The notes under the pieces are model-generated. The model did no database searches. It saw nothing but the letters and a program-made list of their open reading frames with translations, and was not told the DNA's origin. Below, piece by piece: positions 44,601-51,077 of a stretch of DNA of 64,000 nt. The DNA is from Bradyrhizobium tropiciagri. Lineage in GTDB: Bacteria; Pseudomonadota; Alphaproteobacteria; Rhizobiales; Xanthobacteraceae. The translations under genes and the position numbers were made by a program. The stretch lies in contig NZ_LFLZ01000029.1 in NCBI RefSeq assembly GCF_001189845.1, positions 1 through 64,000 on the forward strand. The letters run 5' to 3'. How positions within the stretch are numbered: position 1 is the stretch's first letter; each line of letters opens with the position of its first letter.

Positions 44601-45315
44601 CCCTCTCCCGCTTGCGGGGGAGGCTTGGGGTGGGGGTCTCACCGCGAGTCGCACTGCGGAGAGAGCCCCCACCCGCAACGCATCTGGCGATGCGTTACGG
44701 CCTCCCCCGCAAGCGGGAGAGGCGGGAGCAAGTGGCTCTGCCGTCGCGAACGATCGGAATCACCCACTCACCGACGCCGTGGCCCGGTCGCTGTTCAAGC
44801 TGATGGCCTACAAGGACGAATACGAGGTGGCGCGGCTGCATATGCAGGCGGGTTTCCTCGACGAGCTCAAGCGCACATTCGATGGCGACTTCACGGTGCA
44901 GTATCATCTCGCCCCGCCCTTCCTCCCGGCGCGGCTGGATGCGCGGGGCCGGCCGAGGAAGCGCGCGTTCGGGCAATGGATCCAGGCGCCGCTGCGGCTG
45001 CTCGCGCGGCTGAAGGGACTGCGCGGCACGCCGTTCGACGTATTCGGCTACACCGCGGAGCGCCGCGCCGAGCGGGAGCTGATCACGTGGTACGAGGCGC
45101 TGATCGATATGATCATCGGCAAGCTCGATGCCGCCCGCCTGCCCGATCTCACAACGATTGCAAAGGTGCCGATGGAGATCCGCGGCTACGGGCCGGTCAA
45201 GGACGCCGCGATCGACAAGACCAAGGCGGAGGTGGCGCGGCTCGTCGCGCTTCTCACCTCCGCCCCGTCGGATACGGACGACGGCTCAGGCCGCCGCGCC
45301 GCGCTTGGCGGGTGA
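41659..45315 (+). CDS. Indolepyruvate:ferredoxin oxidoreductase (fused alpha-beta type), with an in-frame repeat insertion
   Basis: About 1218 residues from ATG 41659 (GGAAAGG upstream); a TTG at 41620 is an alternative. N-terminal two-thirds are the pyruvate-ferredoxin-oxidoreductase-type ThDP half, seen in GYRGSPLGGVD, NEDLAATAVLGSQQ, GDDHGCVSSSMPHQSD and RTPYFCSGCPHNTSTKVP. A 4Fe-4S motif CEGCGDCSVESNC begins at about residue 634, then a gamma-type domain with GVGGTGVIT near 724. This gives oxidative decarboxylation of arylpyruvates (tryptophan, phenylalanine, tyrosine breakdown) with reduction of ferredoxin. Codons about 980-1024 are a palindromic repeat (see 44597), then PLTDAVARSLFKLMAYKDEYEVARL resumes. 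The 3' end overlaps the convergent symporter gene by 30 bases. Confidence 0.92.
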   Translation: MGQMPLLDAYQLSERYSRERGRVFLTGTQAIVRIALDQIRRDRASGLNTAGFISGYRGSPLGGVDLELWKIGALLKDSRIEFLPAVNEDLAATAVLGSQQVETQRDREVDGVFGLWYGKGPGVDRSGDALKHGNAYGSSPYGGVLVVAGDDHGCVSSSMPHQSDVAFMSWFMPTLHPADVGEYLAFGEYGYALSRFSGMWVGFKAISEIVESGASVELPAPRRFIQPDFVPPPGGLHYRWPDLPGPQIEERLEAKKHAVYAFAKANPIDRRIYGIKDATYGIVTTGKAHLDLMEALRLVGLDEAACRRFGIDIYKVGMVWPLALHDAMEFVTGKREILVVEEKRGIIESQFKEYFYDYPGAKPERMVGKHDETGARLISWTGELSPRMLADVLARRLDPMFPELQLARRVAALVPEQDRMIAVPGAARTPYFCSGCPHNTSTKVPEGSKALAGIGCHFMASWMDRETSSLIQMGGEGVNWAASSKFTGNSHVFQNLGEGTYYHSGSMAIRQAIAAKANITYKILFNDAVAMTGGQPVDGPVSVHAIAHSVRAEGVSRIALVSDVSAHFSPADLPVGVTIHAREEMDAVQRELRQIPGVTVLIYQQTCATEKRRRRKRGTIKDPARFAYINDLVCEGCGDCSVESNCLSVEPKETPFGRKRKINLSTCNKDFSCLNGFCPSFVTIEGGKRRAKSASAIDPLARAAALPAPEFATLDKPYDLLVTGVGGTGVITVGALIAMAAHLEGRGVSVLDFTGFAQKFGPVLSYLRLAATPDALHQVRIDQGAADALIGCDLVVSSSAKASGTYRNGMRAAVNIAEMPTGDVVRFRDADLASPVRLRAIERVIGPGNLTTIDANALAERLLGDSVYANIMMLGFAWQQGLVPVSLDALTRAIELNGVAIERNKQALAWGRLAFADPDFLPKAEHAVVSTPETLEQMIARRADFLTGYQNAAYAARYRATVERVRRAEAALSSNREDGAPPLPLAGEAWGGGLTASRTAERAPTRNASGDALRPPPQAGEAGASGSAVANDRNHPLTDAVARSLFKLMAYKDEYEVARLHMQAGFLDELKRTFDGDFTVQYHLAPPFLPARLDARGRPRKRAFGQWIQAPLRLLARLKGLRGTPFDVFGYTAERRAERELITWYEALIDMIIGKLDAARLPDLTTIAKVPMEIRGYGPVKDAAIDKTKAEVARLVALLTSAPSDTDDGSGRRAALGG
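44597..44729. repeat. Palindromic repeat inserted in frame inside the IOR gene (family F)
   Basis: CCCCCTCTCCCGCTTGCGGGGGAGGCTTGGGGTGGGGGTCTC on the left and the inverted GAGAGCCCCCACCC...CCTCCCCCGCAAGCGGGAGAGG on the right. It encodes low-complexity PPLPLAGEAWGGGL and RPPPQAGEAGASG peptides unlike any domain. The reading frame survives across it. Confidence 0.88.
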
Positions 45316-46776
45316 GATCAGGCCGACCACGACGGTCGCCAGCACCGCCACCACGACGTTGAGCAAGAGCGCACCGAGCCCGACATAGAATGTGTAGCTG
45401 GCATCGCCGAGCGAGATACTGGCGAGCGGCTTCAGCCCGTTGCTCCATGCCGTGTAGGTGCCCCAGCCGATGCCGACGGCCCAGCCGAGCAGCAGGCCCT
45501 CGGCGCGGAACCAGACGGTGAACAGGCCGAACACCAGCGCCGGCAGCGTCTGCACGATCCAGAGGCCGCCGAGCAGTTGCAGGTCGAGCGCATATTGCGT
45601 CGGCAGGAACAGAATGAAGGCGAGCGCGCCGACCTTCACCACCAGCGAGGTGATCTTCGCCACCGAGGCCTCACCGGCATGCGAGACGTCCGGATTGACG
45701 TAGGACTTCCAGACATTGCGGGTGAACAGATTGGCGGCGCCGATGCTCATCACCGCGGCCGGCACCAGCGCACCGATCGCGATCGCCGCGAACGCGAAGC
45801 CCGCGAACCATTCCGGGAACAGGGTCTTGAACAGCATCGGCACCACGTCGTTCGGCGACGTCACCTTGATGTTCGCGGCATAGGCCATGTAGCCGAGCAG
45901 CGCGATCAGGCCGAGCAAGAGCGTATAGGCCGGCAGCAGGATCGCATTCTTGCGGATGGTATCCGCCGACTTCGAGGCGAAGATGCCGGTCAGCGTGTGT
46001 GGATACATGAACGCCGCAAGCGCCGAGCCGAGCGCCAGCGTCGCATACGGCAGATACTGCCCGGGCTTCAGCGTCAGCCCGGTGGCGCCGCCCTTCGCGG
46101 TAAAGGCGTCGTTGGCGGCCGAGAACACCGCGCCATAGCCGCCGAGCTTCGAGGGCACCACGACCACCGCCGTCAGCACCACGATGTAGATCATGATGTC
46201 CTTGACGAAGGCGATCAGCGCCGGCGCGCGCAGGCCGGAGCTATAGGTATAGAGCGCAAGGATCACGAAGGCGGCGATGATCGGCAGCTCGCCGGTCAGG
46301 CCCATCGCCTTGATCACGACCTCCATGCCGATCAGCTGGAGCGCGATGTAGGGCATGGTCGCGACCAGGCCGGTCAGCGCCACTGCGAGCTCGAGCGCGC
46401 GCGAGCCATAGGCGCCGTGGACGACATCCGCGGCGGTGACGTAGCCGTTGGCATGCGCCTTCTTCCACAGCACCGGCATCACGGCGAATACGAAGGGATA
46501 GACGATGATGGTGTAGGGCAGCGCGAAGAAGCCGTAGGCGCCGACTGCATAGACCAGCGCCGGCACTGCGATCACGGTGTAGGCGGTGTAGAAATCGCCG
46601 CCGACCAGGAACCAGGTGATCCAGGTGCCGAACTGGCGGCCGCCAAGACCCCATTCGTCGAGATGCTCGCTGACCGGGCCGGATTTCCAGCGCGCGGCGA
46701 AGAAGCCCATCACGGTGACGAGAGCGAAGAAGAAGACGAAAACGGAGAGCGCCACCCAGGCGATGTGATCGGTCAT
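45286..46776 (-). CDS. Sodium:solute symporter (SSF) family transporter
   Basis: 496 residues with about 13 membrane helices. The start at 46776 has GAGGGGGCAGCC before it. N-terminal features: HLDEWGLGGRQFGTWITWFLVGGDFYTAYTVIAVPALVYAVG (helix 1-2 with Na+ site), then VTAADVVHGAYGSRALE. It belongs to the SSF subgroup paired with DUF3311 proteins, thought to import monocarboxylates such as acetate, lactate or pyruvate, but the substrate here is not shown. It follows the DUF3311 gene by 10 bases. Its 3' end overlaps the IOR gene on the other strand. Confidence 0.9.
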   Translation of the reverse strand: MTDHIAWVALSVFVFFFALVTVMGFFAARWKSGPVSEHLDEWGLGGRQFGTWITWFLVGGDFYTAYTVIAVPALVYAVGAYGFFALPYTIIVYPFVFAVMPVLWKKAHANGYVTAADVVHGAYGSRALELAVALTGLVATMPYIALQLIGMEVVIKAMGLTGELPIIAAFVILALYTYSSGLRAPALIAFVKDIMIYIVVLTAVVVVPSKLGGYGAVFSAANDAFTAKGGATGLTLKPGQYLPYATLALGSALAAFMYPHTLTGIFASKSADTIRKNAILLPAYTLLLGLIALLGYMAYAANIKVTSPNDVVPMLFKTLFPEWFAGFAFAAIAIGALVPAAVMSIGAANLFTRNVWKSYVNPDVSHAGEASVAKITSLVVKVGALAFILFLPTQYALDLQLLGGLWIVQTLPALVFGLFTVWFRAEGLLLGWAVGIGWGTYTAWSNGLKPLASISLGDASYTFYVGLGALLLNVVVAVLATVVVGLISPAKRGAAA

Positions 46777-46786
46777 GGCTGCCCCC

Positions 46787-46972
46787 TCACCGCTGCTCGT
46801 CGGCATCGGGCCGCTGGCTGCGATAGACCAGCCAGATCAGCAGCGAGGAGATCGGCACCCAGGCGAGCTGGTACCAGTAGAAGAAGGGAAAGCCGAACAG
46901 CGACGGCTCGACGAAATTATAGAACGGCACCCATAGCAAGCCGATGAACGGCAGCAGCAACAGAATCCACAT
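46787..46972 (-). CDS. DUF3311 small membrane protein
   Basis: 61 residues from MWILLLLPFIGLLWVPFYNF (ATG 46972), two transmembrane helices with YNFVEPSLFGFPFFYWYQLAWVP between. This is the typical small partner of DUF3311-SSF symporters and probably assists folding or function. A longer frame starts at 47002 but places charged residues before the first helix. Confidence 0.88.
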   Translation of the reverse strand: MWILLLLPFIGLLWVPFYNFVEPSLFGFPFFYWYQLAWVPISSLLIWLVYRSQRPDADEQR

Positions 46973-47120
46973 GGTCCTCTCCCAGCCCGGGGCGTGATCC
47001 AAACCGGCAGGGTTGCCGGCGTCCCGTCATCAACGACCCCAGGAACCATTCGTTGCGTCTAGAATCACAGTTACGGCATGGCGATGCAAAAAGATGTGAT
47101 CGCCGTGCCGGGTGGGCAGC

Positions 47121-48092
47121 CTACTCGGCCTTGATGCCGGCGTCCTCAATCACCTTGCGCCAGCGCGCCTCTTCACCGGCAAAGTAGCGGTCGAGCTCGG
47201 CCGGAGGCTGTGCCACCATCACGAGGCCCTCGTTGACGCTGAGCTTCTTGAAGGCCTCCGCCTGCACCGCCCTGGCCGCAGACTTGTTGAGGCGGTCGAT
47301 GATCTCACGCGGTGTGTTCGCAGGTGCGTAAAGCCCGTACCAGGATTCCGCGGCATAGCCCGGCACGCCGGCTTCGGACACCGTCGGCAGTTTCGGGAAT
47401 GACGCCGAGCGCTCAGCCGAGGTCACGGCGATCGCGCGCAATTGCCCGGTCTCGACAAGCGACGCGCAGCTTGCCACCGTGGTGAACATCACCTGGATCT
47501 GGCCGCCCAACAGGTCGGTGATCCCTGGCGCCGCGCCCTTGTAGGGCACGGTGGTGAGATTGACGCCTGCGAGATGCTTGAACAATTCGCCGGCGAGGTG
47601 CGCCGAGGTGCCGGTGCCATAGGTGCCGTAGGAGAGTTTTTCCGGATCGGCCTTCGCGGCGGCGATCAGATCCGCGATCGACTTGATCGGCGAGGATGGA
47701 TTGACCACCACGACGTTGAACGAGCGCGCCACCAGTGCCACCGGAGCAAGATCCTTGTGCGCGTCGTAGGGCAGCTTGCGGTAGAGACTTGGATTGACGG
47801 CGTTGGCGAAGGTCGCCATCAGCAGCGTGTAGCCATCGGGTGGGCTCGCGGCGACGCTCTGCGTGCCGATGATGGTGCCCGCCCCCGGCTTGTTCTCGAT
47901 GATGACGGTGACGCCGAGATCCTTCTGCATCTCCTGCGCCAGCGTGCGTGCCACGACATCGGTGCCGCCGCCCGGCGCGAACGGCACCACGATCTTGACG
48001 ATGTGGTCGGGATAGGCCGCGCATGCGGGCGTGTGCGGCAGCACCGATGCTGCGAGCGCGAACAGAAGCGATGCGAGGAGGCGAAGCGGCAT
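47121..48092 (-). CDS. Tripartite tricarboxylate transporter receptor (Bug/TctC) family
   Basis: 323 residues from ATG 48092. A lipoprotein-free signal (MPLRLLASLLFALAASVLPHTPACAA) is followed by YPDHIVKIVVPFAPGGGTDVVARTL, VTVIIENKPGAGTIIGTQSVA, and GGQIQVMFTTVASCASLVETGQLRAIAVTS. The Bug fold binds a carboxylate in the periplasm. No TctA/TctB membrane genes are beside it, so it may serve another transporter or act as an orphan binder, common in Bradyrhizobium-type genomes. The upstream frame to 48284 is repeat DNA. Confidence 0.9.
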   Translation of the reverse strand: MPLRLLASLLFALAASVLPHTPACAAYPDHIVKIVVPFAPGGGTDVVARTLAQEMQKDLGVTVIIENKPGAGTIIGTQSVAASPPDGYTLLMATFANAVNPSLYRKLPYDAHKDLAPVALVARSFNVVVVNPSSPIKSIADLIAAAKADPEKLSYGTYGTGTSAHLAGELFKHLAGVNLTTVPYKGAAPGITDLLGGQIQVMFTTVASCASLVETGQLRAIAVTSAERSASFPKLPTVSEAGVPGYAAESWYGLYAPANTPREIIDRLNKSAARAVQAEAFKKLSVNEGLVMVAQPPAELDRYFAGEEARWRKVIEDAGIKAE

Positions 48093-48192
48093 GGCGGACC
48101 CCGGCGGCAGGCGGTGCGTTCTTGATACACGGACATGCCATGCAAGGGATGCCGGGCGGTCATGATGCTGAAGGAAGCGCCGAGCTATTAGT

Positions 48193-48298
48193 CCCGTCAT
48201 CCTGAGGTGCGAGCGGAGCGAGCCTCGAAGGATGAATCGGCCACAGCTCGGCCGTCGACCCTTCGAGGCTCGCTCCGCGAGCACCTCAGGGTGACGGG
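48193..48298. repeat. Palindromic repeat (family E)
   Basis: CCCGTCATCCTGAGGTGCGAG to CACCTCAGGGTGACGGG, same ends and GGAGCGAGCCTCGAAGGATG core as the copies at 40889, 53285 and 61811. Lies between the TctC-type gene and the LysR. Confidence 0.88.
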
Positions 48299-48306
48299 TC
48301 TAGGTT

Positions 48307-48393
48307 CGTCATTGCGAGCGAAGCGAAGCAATCCATCGTTCCGCATGCTCGGAAGCATGGATTGCTTCTTCGCTTCGCTCCTCGCAATGACGG
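48307..48393. repeat. Palindromic repeat (family G, CGTCATTGCGAG type)
   Basis: CGTCATTGCGAGCGAAGCGAAG...CAATCCAT and inverted ATGGATTG...CTTCGCTCCTCGCAATGACGG. A second copy is at 54380. Adjacent to the family E copy without a gap of note. Confidence 0.88.
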
Positions 48394-48405
48394 CTGCACC
48401 GCCAA

Positions 48406-49308
48406 TCACGAATACGGATTGATCAGCTTCTGCTGCTCGGTGGCATGGCGCACCAGGAGGTCGATGAAGGTGCGCACCTTCGCCGAGAGATGATGGCGGT
48501 GCGGATAGATCGCGTTCATGGTGAGCTCGACCGGCCGGTATTCGGGCAGCAGCCGCACCAATTGGCCGGACTCCAGCTCGTCGCGGACCAGGAAGCCGGC
48601 CGCGAGGAAGACGCCGACGCCGGCGAGCGCGGCGAGCTTCAGCGTCTCGCCGCTGTTGGAGACCAGATTGCCGGAGACGCGCACCGCGGCCGGCGTGCCT
48701 TTGCGATCGGCGAAGCGCCATTCGTCGCCATAGGGGTAGTTGGCGTGGCGCATGCAGTTGCGCGCGGAGAGATCGGCGAGCTGCTCGGGCTTGCCGTGCT
48801 GTTCGATATAGCCATGGGACGCGCACAGCACGTGGCGCCAGGTCGCGATGGTGCGCACGATCAGGCTGGAGTCCGGCGGCGGGGTCATGCGCACCGCGAG
48901 ATCGTAATTCTCGTCGATCAGATCGGCATTGCGCTCGCCGATCGTGAGATCGACCTTGACCTCGGGATAGGTCGCGAGGAACTCGGCGACCGCCGGCGAC
49001 AGGAACTGGACGAGATGTGAAGATGCGCAGCGTGCCGCGCGGCACCGATTGCTGCGCACCGGCGACCTCGTCGGCCTGCTCGATATCGGCGAGGATCTGG
49101 ACGCAGCGGTCGTAATAGGCCTGGCCGACCTCGGTGAGGCTGACCTTGCGCGTGGTGCGGTTGAGCAGCCGGGCGCGAGCCGGTCCTCCAGCGACTGGAC
49201 GTGGTTGCTCACCATTGTCGTGGACATGTTGAGCCTGCGGCCGGCCGCGGAAAAGCCGCCGGAGTCCACGACCCGGACGAACGCGGTCAAACTGGTCAGG
49301 CGATCCAT
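48406..49308 (-). CDS. LysR-family regulator of the EmrAB-like pump (two compensating frameshifts)
   Basis: The frame is continuous for 300 codons, but residues 47 to about 95 (PGCSTAPRARSASPRSARPI...) are out of register. The other frame between about 49177 and 49018 reads RLLNRTTRKVSLTEVGQAYYDRCVQILADI, exactly the expected LysR continuation. A missing C at 49177 and one extra base near 49018 would restore the family sequence. N-terminus MDRLTSLTAFVRVVDSGGFSAAGRRLNMSTTMVSNHV is the HTH; after 49018 come the normal effector domain and YDLAVRMTPPPDSSLIVRTI. It is divergent from the HlyD gene and is the likely regulator of it and of the MFS gene. Confidence 0.85.
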   Translation of the reverse strand: MDRLTSLTAFVRVVDSGGFSAAGRRLNMSTTMVSNHVQSLEDRLAPGCSTAPRARSASPRSARPITTAASRSSPISSRPTRSPVRSNRCRAARCASSHLVQFLSPAVAEFLATYPEVKVDLTIGERNADLIDENYDLAVRMTPPPDSSLIVRTIATWRHVLCASHGYIEQHGKPEQLADLSARNCMRHANYPYGDEWRFADRKGTPAAVRVSGNLVSNSGETLKLAALAGVGVFLAAGFLVRDELESGQLVRLLPEYRPVELTMNAIYPHRHHLSAKVRTFIDLLVRHATEQQKLINPYS

Positions 49309-49321
49309 GCGGCAAGGTCCG

Positions 49322-49370
49322 GATTATCAGCGCTGGCTTGATAATGCTTCCAGTTTTATCGGGATTATCA
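49322..49370. promoter_or_regulatory. Candidate operator A upstream of the EmrA-like gene
   Basis: GATTATCA at 49322-49329 and again at 49363-49370, 41 bases apart, with an inverted TGATAA at 49339-49344 and AATGCTTCCAGT in between. It lies between the LysR start (49308) and the EmrA-like start (49431). The 50981-51028 site has the same layout. Confidence 0.7.
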
Positions 49371-49430
49371 CAGCGGAGAGGACATTGCATCTAAGGGGCT
49401 GTAACTGGCGCCCTTTCTGGAGGGACGCAA

Positions 49431-50600
49431 ATGTTCGGCCAGGAGATGACCATGTCGACGACCACCTATGTCCCTGAACAACCGACCAAAATAGGTCTCC
49501 GCCCGTCGCGGCGGACGGTCAAGCGGGTGGGCCTCGGGTTCGCCGCCCTGCTCGGCATCGCCGTGGCCAGCGACTTTGGCTACGATTACGTCACAACCGG
49601 CCGCTATCTGGAGTCGACCGACGACGCCTATGTGAAGGCGGACTCCACGATCATCGCCCCGAAGGTGTCGGGCTACATCGCCCGCGTCCTGGTCACCGAC
49701 AACCAACCGGTGAAGGCCGGCCAGTTGCTGGCCGAGATCGACGACCGCGATTACCGCACCGCGCTGGGCCAGGCCAAAGCCGACGTCAACGCCGCCGAAG
49801 CCTCGGTGCGCAACCTCGATGCCCAACTCGAATTGCAGCAGCCGATCATCGACCAGAGCACCGCCGACGTCACCGCCGCCGAAGCCAATCTGAAATTCGC
49901 CCAGGAGGAGCAGACCCGCTACGACGGGCTGATGAAGTCCGGCTCCGGCACCATTCAACGCGCGCAACAGACCGACGCGGCGCTGCGCAGCAATACGGCG
50001 CAGTTGCAGCACGCGAAGTCGGCGCTGTCGGCGGCGCAGCGCAAGGTCGACGTGCTGACCACGCAGCGTGCCCAGGCCGCAGCGCAAGTCGACCGCGCCC
50101 GCGCGGTCGAGCAGCAGGCCGAGCTGAACCTGTCCTATGCGAAGATCACCGCGCCGGTCGACGGCACGGTCGGCGCCCGCACGCTGCGCGTCGGGCAATA
50201 TGTGCAGGCCGGCACCCAGCTGATGGCGGTGGTGCCGCTCGATGCGGTTTATGTGGTCGCCAATTTCAAGGAGACCCAGCTGACCCATGTGCGCAACGGC
50301 CAGCCGGTCGAGCTCACCGTCGACAGTTTTCGCGGCACCACGCTGAAGGGCCATGTCGACAGCCTGTCGCCGGCGAGCGGCCTCGAATTCGCGCTGCTGC
50401 CGCCCGACAACGCCACCGGCAACTTCACCAAGATCGTGCAGCGCGTGCCGGTGAAGATCGTGCTCGACGATCACAGCCTCACCGGCCTCCTGCGCCCCGG
50501 CATGTCGGCGATCCCGACCGTCGACACCAAGGCGACGGTGCTGGCCGAACGCGAGCAGCAGCGGCGGCTGGCGTCGGCGATGCGGGCGAGCGGCGGGTAG
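49431..50600 (+). CDS. emrA: HlyD-family periplasmic adaptor, EmrA-like
   Basis: 389 residues after GGAGGGACGCAA; an in-frame ATG at 49452 is a second option. One membrane helix (VGLGFAALLGIAVASDFGY) follows 25 basic-rich residues. Then come the lipoyl half YVKADSTIIAPKVSGYIARVLVTDNQPVKAGQLLAEID, an alpha-hairpin coiled coil (about 95-190), the second lipoyl half SYAKITAPVDGTVGARTLRVGQYVQAGTQL, and a beta barrel. It joins an MFS pump to an outer-membrane channel. The MFS partner is 51078; no TolC gene is beside it. Confidence 0.92.
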   Translation: MFGQEMTMSTTTYVPEQPTKIGLRPSRRTVKRVGLGFAALLGIAVASDFGYDYVTTGRYLESTDDAYVKADSTIIAPKVSGYIARVLVTDNQPVKAGQLLAEIDDRDYRTALGQAKADVNAAEASVRNLDAQLELQQPIIDQSTADVTAAEANLKFAQEEQTRYDGLMKSGSGTIQRAQQTDAALRSNTAQLQHAKSALSAAQRKVDVLTTQRAQAAAQVDRARAVEQQAELNLSYAKITAPVDGTVGARTLRVGQYVQAGTQLMAVVPLDAVYVVANFKETQLTHVRNGQPVELTVDSFRGTTLKGHVDSLSPASGLEFALLPPDNATGNFTKIVQRVPVKIVLDDHSLTGLLRPGMSAIPTVDTKATVLAEREQQRRLASAMRASGG

Positions 50601-50628
50601 CGCAAAGCACGTCTTCAACCGGCTTGGC

Positions 50629-50668
50629 GCGATCGATCACCGCATCGGTGGTCGATCGCGTTTTGTTG
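50629..50668 (+). terminator. Terminator of the EmrA-like gene
   Basis: GCGATCGATCACC paired with GGTGGTCGATCGC (one bulge on each side; loop GCATC) followed by GTTTTGTT. It starts 29 bases past the stop codon. Confidence 0.75.
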
Positions 50669-50713
50669 TGCCGTCCTCCTGCTCGCTTCTCCTTCGTGCC
50701 GCAACCGCTGGCG

Positions 50714-50903
50714 GAGGGCTCCCTCCCCCCTCGTGGGGGAGGGTTGGGGAGAGGGGCGCGCTTGCGCTGAGGTTCGTTGGTTTGCGACGACGCCGCTGCC
50801 GAGAGTGACGCGTCTGCAGGATTGAAACAGCTCGCTACTCTCCGATGTCAGCGCCCGGGGCCACCCCTCTCCCCACCCTCCCCCACAAGGGGGGAGGGAG
50901 CCG
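50714..50903. repeat. Long palindromic repeat (family F-like)
   Basis: Left arm GGAGGGCTCCCTCCCCCC-TCGTGGGGGAGGGTTGGGGAGAGGGG, right arm CCCCTCTCCCCACCCTCCCCCACAAGGGGGGAGGG. The purine/pyrimidine-rich CCTCTCCC and GGGTTGGGGA blocks resemble the element inside the IOR gene at 44597. About 90 bases of unrelated DNA lie between the arms. Confidence 0.8.
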
Positions 50904-50980
50904 ATCCAGCGTGCACACCTCACACGCCCACCCAAATCGAAGGGCGCGCCGAACCGTAGCGAAGTCGCAAGCTCGAACGC

Positions 50981-51028
50981 GATTATCAACCGCGGCCGGA
51001 CAATGCTTCCAGTCTTTCCCGGATTATC
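50981..51028. promoter_or_regulatory. Candidate operator B upstream of the EmrB-like gene
   Basis: GATTATCA at 50981-50988 and GATTATC at 51022-51028, again 41 bases apart, with AATGCTTCCAGT (51002-51013) between them as in operator A. Spacing to the EmrB-like ATG is 50 bases, close to the 61 bases before the EmrA-like ATG. Confidence 0.7.
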
Positions 51029-51077
51029 GAAAGCGGCCGCCTAATACATCTTGCGTAGGTCAGCAAGGACGACATCG

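Larger units (their letters stand above)
50601..51077. other. 477-bp gap between EmrA- and EmrB-like genes
   Basis: It contains, in order, a terminator at 50629, a palindromic repeat at 50714, and an operator at 50981. No gene is seen. The gap means the two efflux genes probably have separate promoters despite belonging to one system. Confidence 0.65.
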
